Of a stretch of DNA of 64,000 bases, positions 1 to 9,115 are shown piece by piece. The position numbers and the translations under genes are program-made. This DNA is from Pedobacter steynii. Its GTDB lineage: Bacteria; Bacteroidota; Bacteroidia; Sphingobacteriales; Sphingobacteriaceae. Where the stretch lies: contig NZ_FNGY01000005.1 in assembly GCF_900103665.1 (NCBI RefSeq), positions 156,641 to 220,640 of the forward strand. The letters run 5' to 3'. The notes beneath the pieces are model-generated. The model was not told the origin of the DNA, did not search any database, and worked only from the letters and a program-made list of their open reading frames with translations. Every line of letters begins with the position of its first letter. The stretch's first letter is position 1.

Positions 1-3000
1 TCAGGATATTTGTTGGTGCACCTGGTCTGATGGTTAACGTTCCGTTTACAAAACTGATCTGGTAATTGTTTGATGTTGCTGCAGAAGGAACGATATCATA
101 AGTTCCGATCGGGCTGTTTGTCGTCGCTGTTGTGCTGATGGCCACCTGGCTGCTGAGTGCTGCCGGGCCTTCTGCATTGACAAATCCATCGTATTTAACG
201 GTAAGTGCCGGATTCACTGTTCCTGCAAATTTCACTTTATCCTCTGCAGTAATGATCAGCGGTGTTTTATTGATGGTCAGGTTTGCAGCGGTATAGTTCA
301 ATACATAATTGCTGCTCAGTGCCAGGGTGTTTTTGTTGATGGCATAAGTTCCTGTGTTTTCACCAGGGACCCTGTTGAGGCTTCCTGTAAAGGCATCGGT
401 ACCGATCAGTGCCGGACTGAAAGTATAAGTCAGTGCCGGATCAGCAGTACCATAAGTTTTGGCTGCCGGTGTAGCGGTTGCGGTAACGGTTTTTGTACCG
501 ATACTCAGGTTGGCAGGGGTATAAGTGATCAGGTAATTCGGACCCGCCGTTACTGTTCCCTGTGCAATGGCATAACTTCCGATGTTTTCACCGGCAGTTC
601 TGGTTAAGCTTCCTGTAAAGGCATCTGTACCGATTAAGGCAGGACTGAAAGTATAAGTCAGTGCCGGATCAGCATCGCCATAAGTTTTGCTTTTTGCGGT
701 TGCAGTTAGGGTAAGCGCTTTGGAGGTGATGGTCAGATTAGCCGGGTTGTAAGTGATCAGGTAATTCGGCCCCGCGGTTACTGTTCCCTGTGCAATGGCA
801 TAATTTCCGATGTTTTCACCAGCAGTTCTGGTTAGGGTTCCTGTAAAGGCATCGGTACCGATCAGCGCCGGGCTGAAGGTATAAATCAGTGCAGGATCGG
901 CTGTACCATATATTTTGGTCTTAGCGACCGCGGTAATGGTTAGTGGTTTGCTGGTAATGTTGAGGTCAGCTGGAGTAAAGGCAAGGGTATAATTTGCATT
1001 TAAAGCGAGTGTTCCCTGTCCGATGGCGTAGTTGCCAATGTTCTCACCTGCAGCTCTGTTTAAACTTCCTGTAAATACATCCGTTCCGATTAATGCCGGG
1101 CTGAAAGTATAAGTGAAAGCAGGATCGGCTTCGCCATAAATTTTTGTTTTGGCAGTAGCAGTTATGTTGACTGTTTTCCTGGTGATACTGAAATCAGCGG
1201 TAGTATAGTTCAGGGTATAGTTGCCATTTAAAGCAAGTGTTCCCTGTCCGATGGTATAGTTGCCGATGTTTTCACCTGCGACACGGGATACGTTACCTGT
1301 AAAGGCATCTGTACCGATCAGTGCCGGACTGAAAGTATAAGCCAGTACAGGATCTGCAGTTCCGTATTCTTTGCTGTTCGCAGTCGCGGTTACTGCAACT
1401 GTTTTTTTAGTGATGCTCAGGTCAGCTCCATTATAAACAAGGGCGTAGTTTGTACCCAGGCTTAGATTACCCTGTGTGATGGCATAGTTGCCAATGTTTT
1501 CACCTGCAGCGCGGTCCAGGTTACCTGTAAAGGCATCTGTTCCGTTTAGTGTGGGGCTGAAGGTATAGGTCAGTGCCGGATCAGCTTCACCATAAACTTT
1601 GGTTTTAGCAATTGCCGTTACGGTAATGGCTTTGGTAGTAATGGTTAGGTTGGCTGGTACATAAGTGATCTGGTAGTTTGTACCCAGGCTCAGGTTACCC
1701 TGGTTAATGGCATAGTTGCCGATGTCTTCGCCAGGTGTACGGTCCAGGTTACCGGTAAATACATCCGTTCCGATTAATGCCGGACTGAAAGTATAAGTGA
1801 ATGCCGGATCAGCAGCTGTAAAGACTTTGGTTTTAGCTACTGCAGTTACAGTTACCGGTTTCGCGGTAATGTTCAGGTCAGCTGAAGTAAAGGCAAGGGT
1901 ATAGTTTGCATTTAAAGCCAGGGTTCCCTGTCCGATGGCATAATTACCCGTGTTTTCACCAGGGGCTCTGTCTAAGGTCCCGGTAAATACATCTGTTCCG
2001 ATTAGTGCCGGGCTGAAAGTATAAGTCAGTGCCGGATCTGCAGTGCCGTATACTTTGGTTTTAGCTGTTGCAGTTATGTTGACTGTTTTCTTGGTGATGC
2101 TGAAATCGGCGCTGGTATAGTTCAGGGTGTAGTTATTGCTTAAAGCCAGTGTTCCCTGTCCGATGGCATAGTTGCCAATGTTTTCACCCGCTGCACGGTC
2201 TGGCGTTCCTGTAAAGGTATCCGTTCCGATCAGTGCAGGACTGAAAGTATAGGCAAGTACAGGATCTGCCGTGCCATATTCTTTGCTGGCAGGGGTAGCC
2301 GTTACTGTAATTGTTTTTGTTGTGATGCCCAGGTTAGCTCCGTTATAAACGACAGCATAGTTTGGACTGAGCGTTAGGGTTCCCTGCGTGATGGCATGGT
2401 TACCAACGTTTTCACCTGCAACCCGGTCCAGGTTGCCTGTAAAAGTATCTGTTCCGTTCAGCGCCGGACTGGACGTATAAGTAAATGCCGGATCAGCATC
2501 TCCATAAACTTTGGTTTTAGCGACTGCAGTTACAGTAATGCTTTTTGCAGTGATGTTCAGGTTGGCTGGTACATAAGTGATCTGGTAGTTTGTGCCCAGG
2601 CTCAGGTCGCCCTGATTAATGACATAAGGGCCTACATTCTCACCGGGAGCACGGTCCAGGTTACCTGTAAATAGATCTGTTCCGATTAATGCCGGACTAA
2701 AAGTATAAGTCAGTGCCGGATCAGCATCTGTAAAGATTTTGGTTTTAGCAACCGCAGTAACTGTTACTGGTTTAGTGGTAATACTGAGGTCGGCTGAAGT
2801 AAAAGTAATGGTGTAATTGTTGCTTAGGGCAACAGTTCCCTGTGTGATGGCATAATTACCTGTGTTTTCACCTGGAGCTCTGTCTAAGGTTCCTGTAAAG
2901 GCATCAAGACCAACCAGTGCCGGGCTGAACGTGTAAGTTAATGCTGGATCAGCAGCGCCATATACTTTTGTTTTGGCCACCGCAGTAACCGCAATATCTT

Positions 3001-6000
3001 TCTTGTTTACCAGGAGGTCCTGGGTTACAGGAGTCGCAGCAAGGAAGGCGCCGTTTCCGGCCTGTAATGCAGTGATGGTTGTTGTTCCCTGAGCAAGAAT
3101 GGTTACGGTACTTCCGGTTACGGTTGCTACCGCAGTATTGCTGGAAGTATAAGTTACCGGTAATCCTGAGGTGCTGGTTGCAGTAAGGGTAATGGTTCCT
3201 GCACCATAAGTTGAAGGGGCAAGTGCATTGAAAGTGATGGTCTGTGAAGCCTTAGGCGTCGCAACGATACCAGTTGATTTTGCGCTTTCATTTCCGGTTA
3301 AATCTATAGCAGCGATGCGGTAGAAATAACTGGTACCATTGGTTAGTCCGCTATGGGTATAAGTTAAAGTGCCCGCCGGAATATTCTGTAGGAAGGCATT
3401 CGGATTAACCGGGCCACCATAAAGAACGTAGTTGTTCAGGTCCGGATCTGTATTTGCCGTCCAGGTGATGACATTTTGCGTATCTCCCGAAGCAGCCGCC
3501 AGGCCTGTTGGTACAGCAGGAGCTGTTCTGTCAACAGTTACGGTGCTGCTGTTGGTAGTTGCTGTAACCGGGGTCCCTGCATTTCCGGGAAGGTCTGAAA
3601 AGGCAATATTGAAAGCAAGAATTCCTTCAGGAGTAGTTCCTGATACGGTATGAGTTGCTGTCCAGTTGTTACCTCCTGTATTGGTTGGAACGGAAGCCGT
3701 TCCGCCAATGGTGACTGTTGGTATGGCAATACTTTCTGAAGCAGTGAAACTCAGGGTAACAATGTCCGCTACTTTTGCTTTGCTGGTAGCAGCGTTGTTA
3801 GAAGCAATGGTTACCGCGGTTAGTGTCGGAACGATTTTGTCGTAAGTGACACTGCTGCTGTTGGTGGTAGCCGTAACCGGAGTTCCCACATTTCCTGCGA
3901 GGTCAGTAAAGGCAATACTGAAAGGAATAACTCCCCCTGTTTCTGCTCCTGTCAATGTGTATGTAGCAGTAAAGCTATTTCCACCTGCAGAAGTAGTCAC
4001 AGCGGCGCTTCCTGCAATCGTTACTACAGGAAGTGCAACACCTTCTGAAGCTGTGAAGCTTAAAGTGATGATATTTCCTGTTTTTGCGGTTTGATTTGAA
4101 GCATTATTGGAAACAATGGCTACTGTAGTTAATGTCGGTAATGCCTTGTCTAAAGTAACACTGCTGGCATTTGTGGTTGCGGTTGCCGCAGTTCCGGCGT
4201 TTCCGGCAATATCGGTAAAGGCGATGTTAAAAGGAACAACACCATCTGCATCTGCAGCCTGGGTCGTATAAGTTGCCGTCCAGTCATTTCCCGAGGTATT
4301 GGTGATGGCTGTAGCTGGATTTCCAAGAATGCTAACCACTGGTGTGCCAATGGTTTCTGAAGCAGTAAAGCTGAGTGTAACGAGATCTCCTGTTTTTGCC
4401 TTTGCAGTATTGGCATTATTGGAAGCAATACTTACCGCAGTTAAGGTCGGATTGGCTTTGTCTATGGTATAAATCTCTCCGGAAGTATAGCCTCCCTGGA
4501 TCTCATTCCCAATGGTATTGATGATGCCTGTTCCTGAGCTTTGAAGGTTAAGTCTTAGCGTTCCAGATCCCGTTCCGGTGTTTACCGTAACGGTTCTGGT
4601 AGCGTTACTTCCGGAGACGAAAGTAACTGCAGCCCCGGTAATACTTCCTGAATTAGTGATGCTGAAATCGGAGGTATTGACACCAGTTACGTTTTCAGAG
4701 AACGTGACTAGAAACTGTGCAGATGCAGTGTTGATATTGGCATTTCCAATTCTGGTGATGCTGACTATAGTAGGTGTTAATGTATTGATCACAATATCTT
4801 TGTTAGCCCCTAAAGATCCTGCAGCGGCTGGAGCGGGCAGGGTTAAGGTGGCATTATTTCCTGCAGCGTCTTTAATGGTTCCACCTGCAAGAACAAGTGC
4901 AGCCGTACTGGCCTGATCTAAATCGGCGATACTTTGGTTGAGTCCTACGGTATAGTTAAAGACTAAAGCCGCTGCTCCCGAGCCACTGGCATAACTTGCT
5001 GTTCCACCTGAGTTCAGGCTGAGTGTCGGTGTTCCGGTTACGGTTACTGCTTCAGAGAAGTTGACCGTTACTGGAATCAGGTCCCCGATTTTATAAGTTC
5101 CGTTGGCAAGACTGGAGTTGACCGAGCTGACAGCTGGTGAGGTATTATCGATCACAATATTTTTGTTAAAGCCTAAAGATCCCGCAGATCCAGGGAGAAA
5201 CAGGGTTAATGTAGCATTGTTTCCTGCGGCGTCCTTTAATGTTCCTCCGCTTAGGCTGAGGGCATTAGTCCCGGTGTAATCCAGATCGGCACTGGCATCA
5301 GTTGCCTGTACCGTATAGTTGAAGCTGAGGGTGGATGTTCCCGAACCGCTGGTGTAACTTGCAGAGCTGCCGGAATTCAATGCAAGTTGAGGTGTTCCGG
5401 TTACGGTAATGGCTTCATTAAAAGTAATGTTAATGACGATGATGTCCCCGGCTTTGTAAGAACCGTTGGCAGTGCTTGAATTGACCGAAGTCAGAAAGGG
5501 TACATTTCCGTCGATGACAATCGCTTTATTATTACCAAGAGAGTTTGTTGCGCCCGGTGCCGGAAGGGTAAGCGTAGCATCAACACTTCCGGCGTCTTTG
5601 ATTGTTCCTCCATTGAGACTTAGTGCAGTAGTAGCGCCATAGTCGAGATCACTGGTGTTTTGTCCGCTGGCAACCGTATAATTAAAGGTTAGTGTATTTG
5701 TTCCGGTGCCACTGCTATAATTGACATTGGCACCTGTGTTTAAGTTTAATAAAGGTGTTCCGGTAACGGTAACGGCCGTTGAAAAAGTAATATTGATCGG
5801 GATAACATCTCCTATTTTATAGCTTCCATTGGCCGCGGAAGAGGTTACTCCGGTAACATTTGTTCCAAGTTGAAAGATCGGATTCGTACCCGGGAAGGCT
5901 GCCCCACCGGGGTCCAGAGATTTCTTGTTGGCAAGTATTTCGGTAGTTGTCCAGTTTGATTTTATATTAATTGCGGTTAGAATGGAAGCTTTTGTTCCGG

Positions 6001-6655
6001 TAAATGTTCCTGCATAGTTGTTATAATCTCCATGATAACCTGTTGGCGGAGTACCTGCAATCGTTAATGTAATATAGCAATTTGCTGCTGCAAGTGTGGT
6101 AGGCAGGTAAGATACTGCTGCAGTAACTGATCCGGCGGCCTGCCATCCTGTGGTAGGATCAGGGGCATTGGTGCCGGGAAGTGCGGTAGACCAGTTTGCA
6201 AATCCATAGATAAAATTCGGAGTAGCATCGTTACCGTCGTAGAGGAACCAATTGTCCCCGCCACCTGCAACAACAGTTCCTGTGGTCCAGCCGGCGACTG
6301 TCACTGTTCCATAACCTTCGAGTCCTGTTGCCGTTGGTAAGGCACCACCTGTGATTGCAATGTTAAATATCGTTCCTGCAGGAATGCTGCTGGTAGTGGT
6401 CCAGGTAATGAGTCCGTCGGAGCCATTCGTTACCAATGCGGATTGGTCCCAGCCCTGGTCGGTAATCTTAAGTACTGTACCTGAAGGAATTACTTTTAAG
6501 GCTACAATAGCCAGATTCACTGTTGCTGAGTTCCCGTTAAAGCCAACAATAGCAAAATCTCCGGTAGTTAACTGGGCTGTGCTTTTATTTGCGGAAAAGC
6601 AAAAAAGGCAGATGATAAATAATGCCGCTAAAAAGCGAAAGTATAAATTTTTCAT
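1..6655 (-). CDS. Giant secreted MBG/Ig-like repeat adhesin (partial, runs off left edge)
   Basis: The frame opens at an ATG at 6655 and stays open for 2218 codons to the window edge, so the C-terminus is missing. Residues 1-28 are a clear signal peptide (MKNLYFRFLAALFIICLF, then a cleavage region ending STAQ). The order after it is: an extracellular N-terminal domain of about 230 residues; three 121-residue Ig-like repeats (ANGSYKIGD and YTSGSGT type); one related domain; three 103-residue Ig-like repeats (VTATTNSSTVTVD type); a fibronectin-III-like domain near 3240-3520; a Big-type domain; twelve 76-residue MBG units (DPALTYTFSPALIGTDAF); and a more diverged MBG unit at the edge. Such proteins are usually exported by the type IX system and act in adhesion or gliding; the sorting domain would lie outside the window, so that is inference. 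The start lies 38 bp downstream of a collar-protein gene on the same strand, so they may share a transcript. Confidence 0.93.
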   Translation of the reverse strand, partial: MKNLYFRFLAALFIICLFCFSANKSTAQLTTGDFAIVGFNGNSATVNLAIVALKVIPSGTVLKITDQGWDQSALVTNGSDGLITWTTTSSIPAGTIFNIAITGGALPTATGLEGYGTVTVAGWTTGTVVAGGGDNWFLYDGNDATPNFIYGFANWSTALPGTNAPDPTTGWQAAGSVTAAVSYLPTTLAAANCYITLTIAGTPPTGYHGDYNNYAGTFTGTKASILTAINIKSNWTTTEILANKKSLDPGGAAFPGTNPIFQLGTNVTGVTSSAANGSYKIGDVIPINITFSTAVTVTGTPLLNLNTGANVNYSSGTGTNTLTFNYTVASGQNTSDLDYGATTALSLNGGTIKDAGSVDATLTLPAPGATNSLGNNKAIVIDGNVPFLTSVNSSTANGSYKAGDIIVINITFNEAITVTGTPQLALNSGSSASYTSGSGTSTLSFNYTVQATDASADLDYTGTNALSLSGGTLKDAAGNNATLTLFLPGSAGSLGFNKNIVIDNTSPAVSSVNSSLANGTYKIGDLIPVTVNFSEAVTVTGTPTLSLNSGGTASYASGSGAAALVFNYTVGLNQSIADLDQASTAALVLAGGTIKDAAGNNATLTLPAPAAAGSLGANKDIVINTLTPTIVSITRIGNANINTASAQFLVTFSENVTGVNTSDFSITNSGSITGAAVTFVSGSNATRTVTVNTGTGSGTLRLNLQSSGTGIINTIGNEIQGGYTSGEIYTIDKANPTLTAVSIASNNANTAKAKTGDLVTLSFTASETIGTPVVSILGNPATAITNTSGNDWTATYTTQAADADGVVPFNIAFTDIAGNAGTAATATTNASSVTLDKALPTLTTVAIVSNNASNQTAKTGNIITLSFTASEGVALPVVTIAGSAAVTTSAGGNSFTATYTLTGAETGGVIPFSIAFTDLAGNVGTPVTATTNSSSVTYDKIVPTLTAVTIASNNAATSKAKVADIVTLSFTASESIAIPTVTIGGTASVPTNTGGNNWTATHTVSGTTPEGILAFNIAFSDLPGNAGTPVTATTNSSTVTVDRTAPAVPTGLAAASGDTQNVITWTANTDPDLNNYVLYGGPVNPNAFLQNIPAGTLTYTHSGLTNGTSYFYRIAAIDLTGNESAKSTGIVATPKASQTITFNALAPSTYGAGTITLTATSTSGLPVTYTSSNTAVATVTGSTVTILAQGTTTITALQAGNGAFLAATPVTQDLLVNKKDIAVTAVAKTKVYGAADPALTYTFSPALVGLDAFTGTLDRAPGENTGNYAITQGTVALSNNYTITFTSADLSITTKPVTVTAVAKTKIFTDADPALTYTFSPALIGTDLFTGNLDRAPGENVGPYVINQGDLSLGTNYQITYVPANLNITAKSITVTAVAKTKVYGDADPAFTYTSSPALNGTDTFTGNLDRVAGENVGNHAITQGTLTLSPNYAVVYNGANLGITTKTITVTATPASKEYGTADPVLAYTFSPALIGTDTFTGTPDRAAGENIGNYAIGQGTLALSNNYTLNYTSADFSITKKTVNITATAKTKVYGTADPALTYTFSPALIGTDVFTGTLDRAPGENTGNYAIGQGTLALNANYTLAFTSADLNITAKPVTVTAVAKTKVFTAADPAFTYTFSPALIGTDVFTGNLDRTPGEDIGNYAINQGNLSLGTNYQITYVPANLTITTKAITVTAIAKTKVYGEADPALTYTFSPTLNGTDAFTGNLDRAAGENIGNYAITQGNLSLGTNYALVYNGADLSITKKTVAVTATANSKEYGTADPVLAYTFSPALIGTDAFTGNVSRVAGENIGNYTIGQGTLALNGNYTLNYTTADFSITRKTVNITATAKTKIYGEADPAFTYTFSPALIGTDVFTGSLNRAAGENIGNYAIGQGTLALNANYTLAFTPADLNITSKPLTITAVAKTKIYGTADPALIYTFSPALIGTDAFTGTLTRTAGENIGNYAIAQGTVTAGPNYLITYNPANLTITSKALTLTATAKSKTYGDADPALTYTFSPALIGTDAFTGSLTRTAGENIGSYAIAQGTVTAGPNYLITYTPANLSIGTKTVTATATPAAKTYGTADPALTYTFSPALIGTDAFTGSLNRVPGENTGTYAINKNTLALSSNYVLNYTAANLTINKTPLIITAEDKVKFAGTVNPALTVKYDGFVNAEGPAALSSQVAISTTATTNSPIGTYDIVPSAATSNNYQISFVNGTLTIRPGAPTNIL
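293..2995 (-). repeat. Tandem array of twelve 228-bp MBG repeats
   Basis: A marker reading DPALTYTFSPAL recurs about every 228 bp, near 414, 641, 868, 1097, 1322, 1552, 1778, 2008, 2237, 2464, 2691 and 2920. Each unit codes for 76 residues, with a conserved YG-ADPALTYTFSPALIGTDAFTG start and an AGENIGNYAI centre. All units stay in frame within the giant adhesin gene. Copies are similar enough that recombination and copy-number change are likely. Confidence 0.93.
960..2785 (-). repeat. 912-bp higher-order repeat (two blocks of four MBG units)
   Basis: Unit-specific variants recur exactly 912 bp apart: tttgcatttaaagc at 993 and 1905; gttatgttgactg at 1161 and 2073; gctcc[a/g]ttataaac at 1425 and 2337; tggctggtac at 1651 and 2563. 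Since 912 is four times 228, four consecutive units were copied as one block. The next unit (about 2780-2995) resembles the first unit of the block, suggesting part of a third copy. Confidence 0.88.
3530..4450 (-). repeat. Three 309-bp Ig-like repeats
   Basis: Within the adhesin, segments coding for about 103 residues repeat with anchors at 3851 and 4160 (309 bp apart) and one earlier copy. Each contains a TASE-[ST]I/V-TPV-type strand, a TFAxSDLPGNAGTPVTATTNSS-like end and a conserved VTVD linker. Confidence 0.85.
4795..5885 (-). repeat. Three 363-bp Ig-like repeats
   Basis: Within the adhesin, the motif tttgtta (or tttatta) recurs at 4799, 5162 and 5525, 363 bp apart. Each 121-residue unit reads NSS-ANGSYKIGD, then EAVTVTGTP, a YxSGSGT core, LDY or LDQ, and a LGxNKxIVID end. 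This is a bacterial Ig-like fold type common in large surface proteins. Confidence 0.87.
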
Positions 6656-6693
6656 GTGAGAGCGTTAATTCTAATAAAATTCTGTGGGTATAT

Positions 6694-7257
6694 CTAGTTT
6701 CTGCTAGGGAAAGCCCCTTCCATACAAATGATATAGCTAATCGCGAGTATCGGTTGTAGAATATTTATTGGCTGACTTCCTCCGGCAATACCAACTGTGG
6801 TAGTTACGGTACCACCTGCAAGAGGAATGTTAGGTGTTGAAGTCGTATACATTGATACGGGATCTGTGTTTACATCTTTACCTGCTCCCAAAGCATTACC
6901 TGCAACCGGAGTTCCAACTGTTGCTGCGGCATTACTGGCATTCAGTGCTAAGGTCGAAGTTGCAATGTGGTTGTGTGCAGGCATGTTGGTGATCAAGATA
7001 GAGGTGCTCTCTGTTCCAGAAACCTGCCCTAACGCATAATTACTCAGACCTGGCCCTTGTCCCCATCCTACAGGGACTCTGCCCCTAAGGTCGGGCAAGC
7101 CGAAAGTAGTTTGGCCATTTCCACCGTAAGTGGTTCCTAAAAGTGCAAAAAGAGCAGAATTCTGAGCGATACCAATGATTTGTCCATTACAAAATTGAAA
7201 TCCCCTTGGCGCAAAGTTTCCTGCGAAAATTTTTACCATTCCCATATACTCATCCAT
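6694..7257 (-). CDS. Tail-collar-domain protein (microcystin-dependent-protein family), copy 1
   Basis: This 187-residue protein has the phage tail collar fold: MDEYMGMVKIFAGNFAPRGF, FCNGQI, LGTTYGGNGQTTFGLPDLRGRVP, GQGPG, NMPAHNH, and a C-terminal ILQPILAISYIICMEG ending in PSRN. I place the start at 7257, not at an ATG 54 bp upstream, because both paralogues begin at the equivalent residue and all three are then 187 residues long. There is no signal peptide. The central segment after NMPAHNH is almost identical in all three copies. Family members are tail-fibre or collar-like, and their role in Bacteroidota chromosomes is not settled. It precedes the giant adhesin by 38 bp. Confidence 0.9.
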   Translation of the reverse strand: MDEYMGMVKIFAGNFAPRGFQFCNGQIIGIAQNSALFALLGTTYGGNGQTTFGLPDLRGRVPVGWGQGPGLSNYALGQVSGTESTSILITNMPAHNHIATSTLALNASNAAATVGTPVAGNALGAGKDVNTDPVSMYTTSTPNIPLAGGTVTTTVGIAGGSQPINILQPILAISYIICMEGAFPSRN

Positions 7258-7313
7258 AGTTGATTTGTGATTAATTAATTTATAATTGTTAAATTTATTT
7301 TTACAAGCCAATG

Positions 7314-7333
7314 CTCAGGATAAAATTCCTGAG
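7314..7333. repeat. Short perfect inverted repeat in the leader of collar gene 1
   Basis: CTCAGGA, a 6-nt loop, then TCCTGAG. It lies 57-76 bp upstream of the collar gene 1 start. It could be an operator or an mRNA hairpin; nothing here decides which. Confidence 0.5.
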
Positions 7334-7406
7334 GTACTTTCAGATAGTAACGTGCTTAACTTCTTTTCCAAAGACTTTTGACGATGATCAAAAGATGCCT
7401 GGAATG

Positions 7407-7514
7407 CTAACGCTTATGCCATTCGGTGAATAGATTCCATATAGAACCAATCGGGTTCATGAGCTGATCCGTTTTTTGCAATACAATCGCATTTGTACAA
7501 GCAGGAATGTGCAT
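7407..7514 (-). CDS. Possible 35-residue small protein A, related to the one at 9116-9268
   Basis: An ATG at 7514 opens a 35-codon frame ending in TAG. The peptide contains TNAIV near residues 7-11 and NPIGSIWNLF near 20-29. The small frame at 9116-9268 has TNAFV at the same place and QPTGSMYNF, and both start with M-[HY]-I. The DNA just before both ATGs is 28 of 32 identical, although the genes they precede are otherwise separated. No family was recognised and there is no clear Shine-Dalgarno sequence. It could also be a decaying duplicate. Confidence 0.5.
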   Translation of the reverse strand: MHIPACTNAIVLQKTDQLMNPIGSIWNLFTEWHKR

Positions 7515-7546
7515 AAGATAAAGAGGGTTGAGGCGTTAATTATCTT
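7515..7546 (-). promoter_or_regulatory. Conserved leader block A upstream of small ORF A
   Basis: On the minus strand this begins AAGATAATTAACGCC and matches 9269-9300 at 28 of 32 positions; weaker similarity continues on both sides. The block starts at a similar distance upstream of the two collar gene starts (about 260-290 bp). It is probably a duplicated promoter or 5' untranslated region. No TAnnTTTG box was identified in it. Confidence 0.5.
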
Positions 7547-7724
7547 TTAATCAGTACTTCAATCTGTTGAAAATCATTGATCTTCAGTAAATTGAAATCT
7601 TAATTTCCACTAAAATTAGTGAAAAAAATAAATATTGAGCAATATTTATAAATTTTTTTAATGGTTCTACTCTCTACTGCCCTGTTTTTTTAGTTCTTGT
7701 TTGTAGTTTTTGAGCTACTGGAAA

Positions 7725-7766
7725 GAGAAAAAAACCTTCTGAAGTTAATCGGAAGGTCTTTTTCTC
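7725..7766 (-). terminator. Rho-independent terminator after collar gene 2
   Basis: The arms 7725-7739 and 7752-7766 are near-complementary (core ACCTTC / GAAGGT), and on the minus strand the stem is followed by a run of T. It lies about 70 bp past the stop of the 7836-8399 gene. The A-run on the other side could make it work in both directions. It separates collar genes 2 and 3 from collar gene 1 and the adhesin. Confidence 0.75.
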
Positions 7767-7835
7767 TAAAAAAATGATGGTCGCCGGCTGAGGATATGTG
7801 TCTTTCAGCAATGCGGATCAATCAACATAAAATGT

Positions 7836-8399
7836 CTAGTTTCTGCTTGGAAAAATACCCTCCATGCAGATGATATAGGTAATAGCGAGCGTAGGTTGCA
7901 GGATGCTTATCGGAATGTTTCCTCCGTTCAGCGCTGTTGTAGTCGTTACTGTGCCTCCTGCAAGAGGAACGTTAGGTGTTGAGGTGGTATACATCGATAC
8001 CGGATCGGTATTCACATCTTTACCAGCTCCAAGTGCATTTCCGGCAACAGGAGTTGCAACCGTTGCAGCAGCGTTGCTGGCATTTAGCGCCAAAGTTGAG
8101 GTTGCGATGTGGTTGTGAGCTGGCATATTGTTGATCAATATGCTAACGTTCTCTGTACCTGTAACTTCTCCCAAGACATAACTGCTCAGACCTGGACCTT
8201 GTCCTTGGCCAATAGGGGCTCTGCCTCTGAGGTCAGGTAGGGCGAAGGTCGTCTGACCATTCCCGCCATAAGTTGTTCCTAAAATTGAAAAAACTGCGGT
8301 ATTCTGGGCGATACTGATAATTTGGCCGTTGCACAGCATCCAGCCTCTTGGTGCAAAGTTGCCTGCGAAAATTTTAACGACTCCTATAAACTCTTCCAT
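7836..8399 (-). CDS. Tail-collar-domain protein, copy 2
   Basis: A 187-residue paralogue of the 6694-7257 and 8454-9017 products. It begins MEEFIGVVKIFAGNFAPRGW and has CNGQI, GTTYGGNGQTTFALPDLRGRAP, NMPAHNH and the same C-terminal IICMEG...PSRN. There is no signal peptide or membrane segment. It lies 54 bp downstream of copy 3 and is followed by a terminator, so copies 3 and 2 probably form one transcript. The N-terminal third is the collar domain proper; the middle is a TST-LALNASNAAATV type segment shared by all three copies. Confidence 0.9.
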   Translation of the reverse strand: MEEFIGVVKIFAGNFAPRGWMLCNGQIISIAQNTAVFSILGTTYGGNGQTTFALPDLRGRAPIGQGQGPGLSSYVLGEVTGTENVSILINNMPAHNHIATSTLALNASNAAATVATPVAGNALGAGKDVNTDPVSMYTTSTPNVPLAGGTVTTTTALNGGNIPISILQPTLAITYIICMEGIFPSRN

Positions 8400-8453
8400 G
8401 ATAATGATTGTATAATTGGTTAATTGATTTAGTGGTATGGTGATCTGTAATGA

Positions 8454-9017
8454 TTAGTTTCTGCTAGGAAAAAGGCCTGATGTACAGATGATATAGGTGA
8501 CTGCCAATATAGGTTGTAGAATACTGATTGGCTGACTTCCTCCGGCAATGCCAACTGTGGTCGCTACAGTGCCTCCAGCAAGAGGAACGGTAGGAGCTGA
8601 AGTGGTATACATAGATACCGGATCTGTATTTACATCTTTACCTGCTCCCAATGCATTTCCGGCCACAGGTGTTGCAACTGTGGCAGCAGCATCACTTGCA
8701 TTTAGTGATAGGGTTGAAGTGGCTACGTGATTGTGAGCCGGCATATTGGTGATTAGAATACTGGTGCTTTCTGTACCTGTAGTTTCACCCAGGACATAAT
8801 TGCTCAGGCCTGGACCTTGTCCCCATCCGACAGGAGCTCTGCCGCAAAGGTTGGGTAAAGCAAATGTGGTTTGACCGTTTCCGCCGTAAGTGGTGCCCAG
8901 AATTGAAAAAAGTGCCGTATTTGGTGCAATGGCAAGGATCTGACCCTGGCATAGCATCCAGCCTCTTGGCGCAAAGTTGCCGGCAAAGATTTTAACGATT
9001 CCTAAATACTCTTCCAT
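8454..9017 (-). CDS. Tail-collar-domain protein, copy 3
   Basis: A 187-residue paralogue beginning MEEYLGIVKIFAGNFAPRGW. It carries CQGQI in place of CNGQI and NLCGR in place of DLRGR, so it is the most altered copy in the collar loop. The NMPAHNH and GNALGAGKDVNTDPVSMYTT regions are unchanged, and the C-terminus reads IICTSGLFPSRN. It is the first gene of a probable two-gene transcript with copy 2; its upstream region holds the conserved leader block B and small ORF B. Confidence 0.9.
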   Translation of the reverse strand: MEEYLGIVKIFAGNFAPRGWMLCQGQILAIAPNTALFSILGTTYGGNGQTTFALPNLCGRAPVGWGQGPGLSNYVLGETTGTESTSILITNMPAHNHVATSTLSLNASDAAATVATPVAGNALGAGKDVNTDPVSMYTTSAPTVPLAGGTVATTVGIAGGSQPISILQPILAVTYIICTSGLFPSRN

Positions 9018-9115
9018 AATAATTGAGTTTATGTAATTTGATTGGTTAATTTAAAAATATGTCAGTGATAAGGATCGTCCCCCCTTACACGGTTTTAGAT
9101 CGTACGCTTAAATTT

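Noticed and set aside
293..2995. Regular repeats taken for a CRISPR-like array
   Set aside because: The period is 228 bp, the repeats are coding and in frame, and there are no short identical repeats with unique spacers.
2396..4916. Several plus-strand and minus-strand frames inside the adhesin gene
   Set aside because: They are phase shadows of the repetitive long gene, which stays open from 6655 to the edge.
6797..8730. Three similar plus-strand frames opposite the collar genes
   Set aside because: They resemble each other only because the collar genes on the other strand are duplicates; hydrophobic low-complexity products with no signals.
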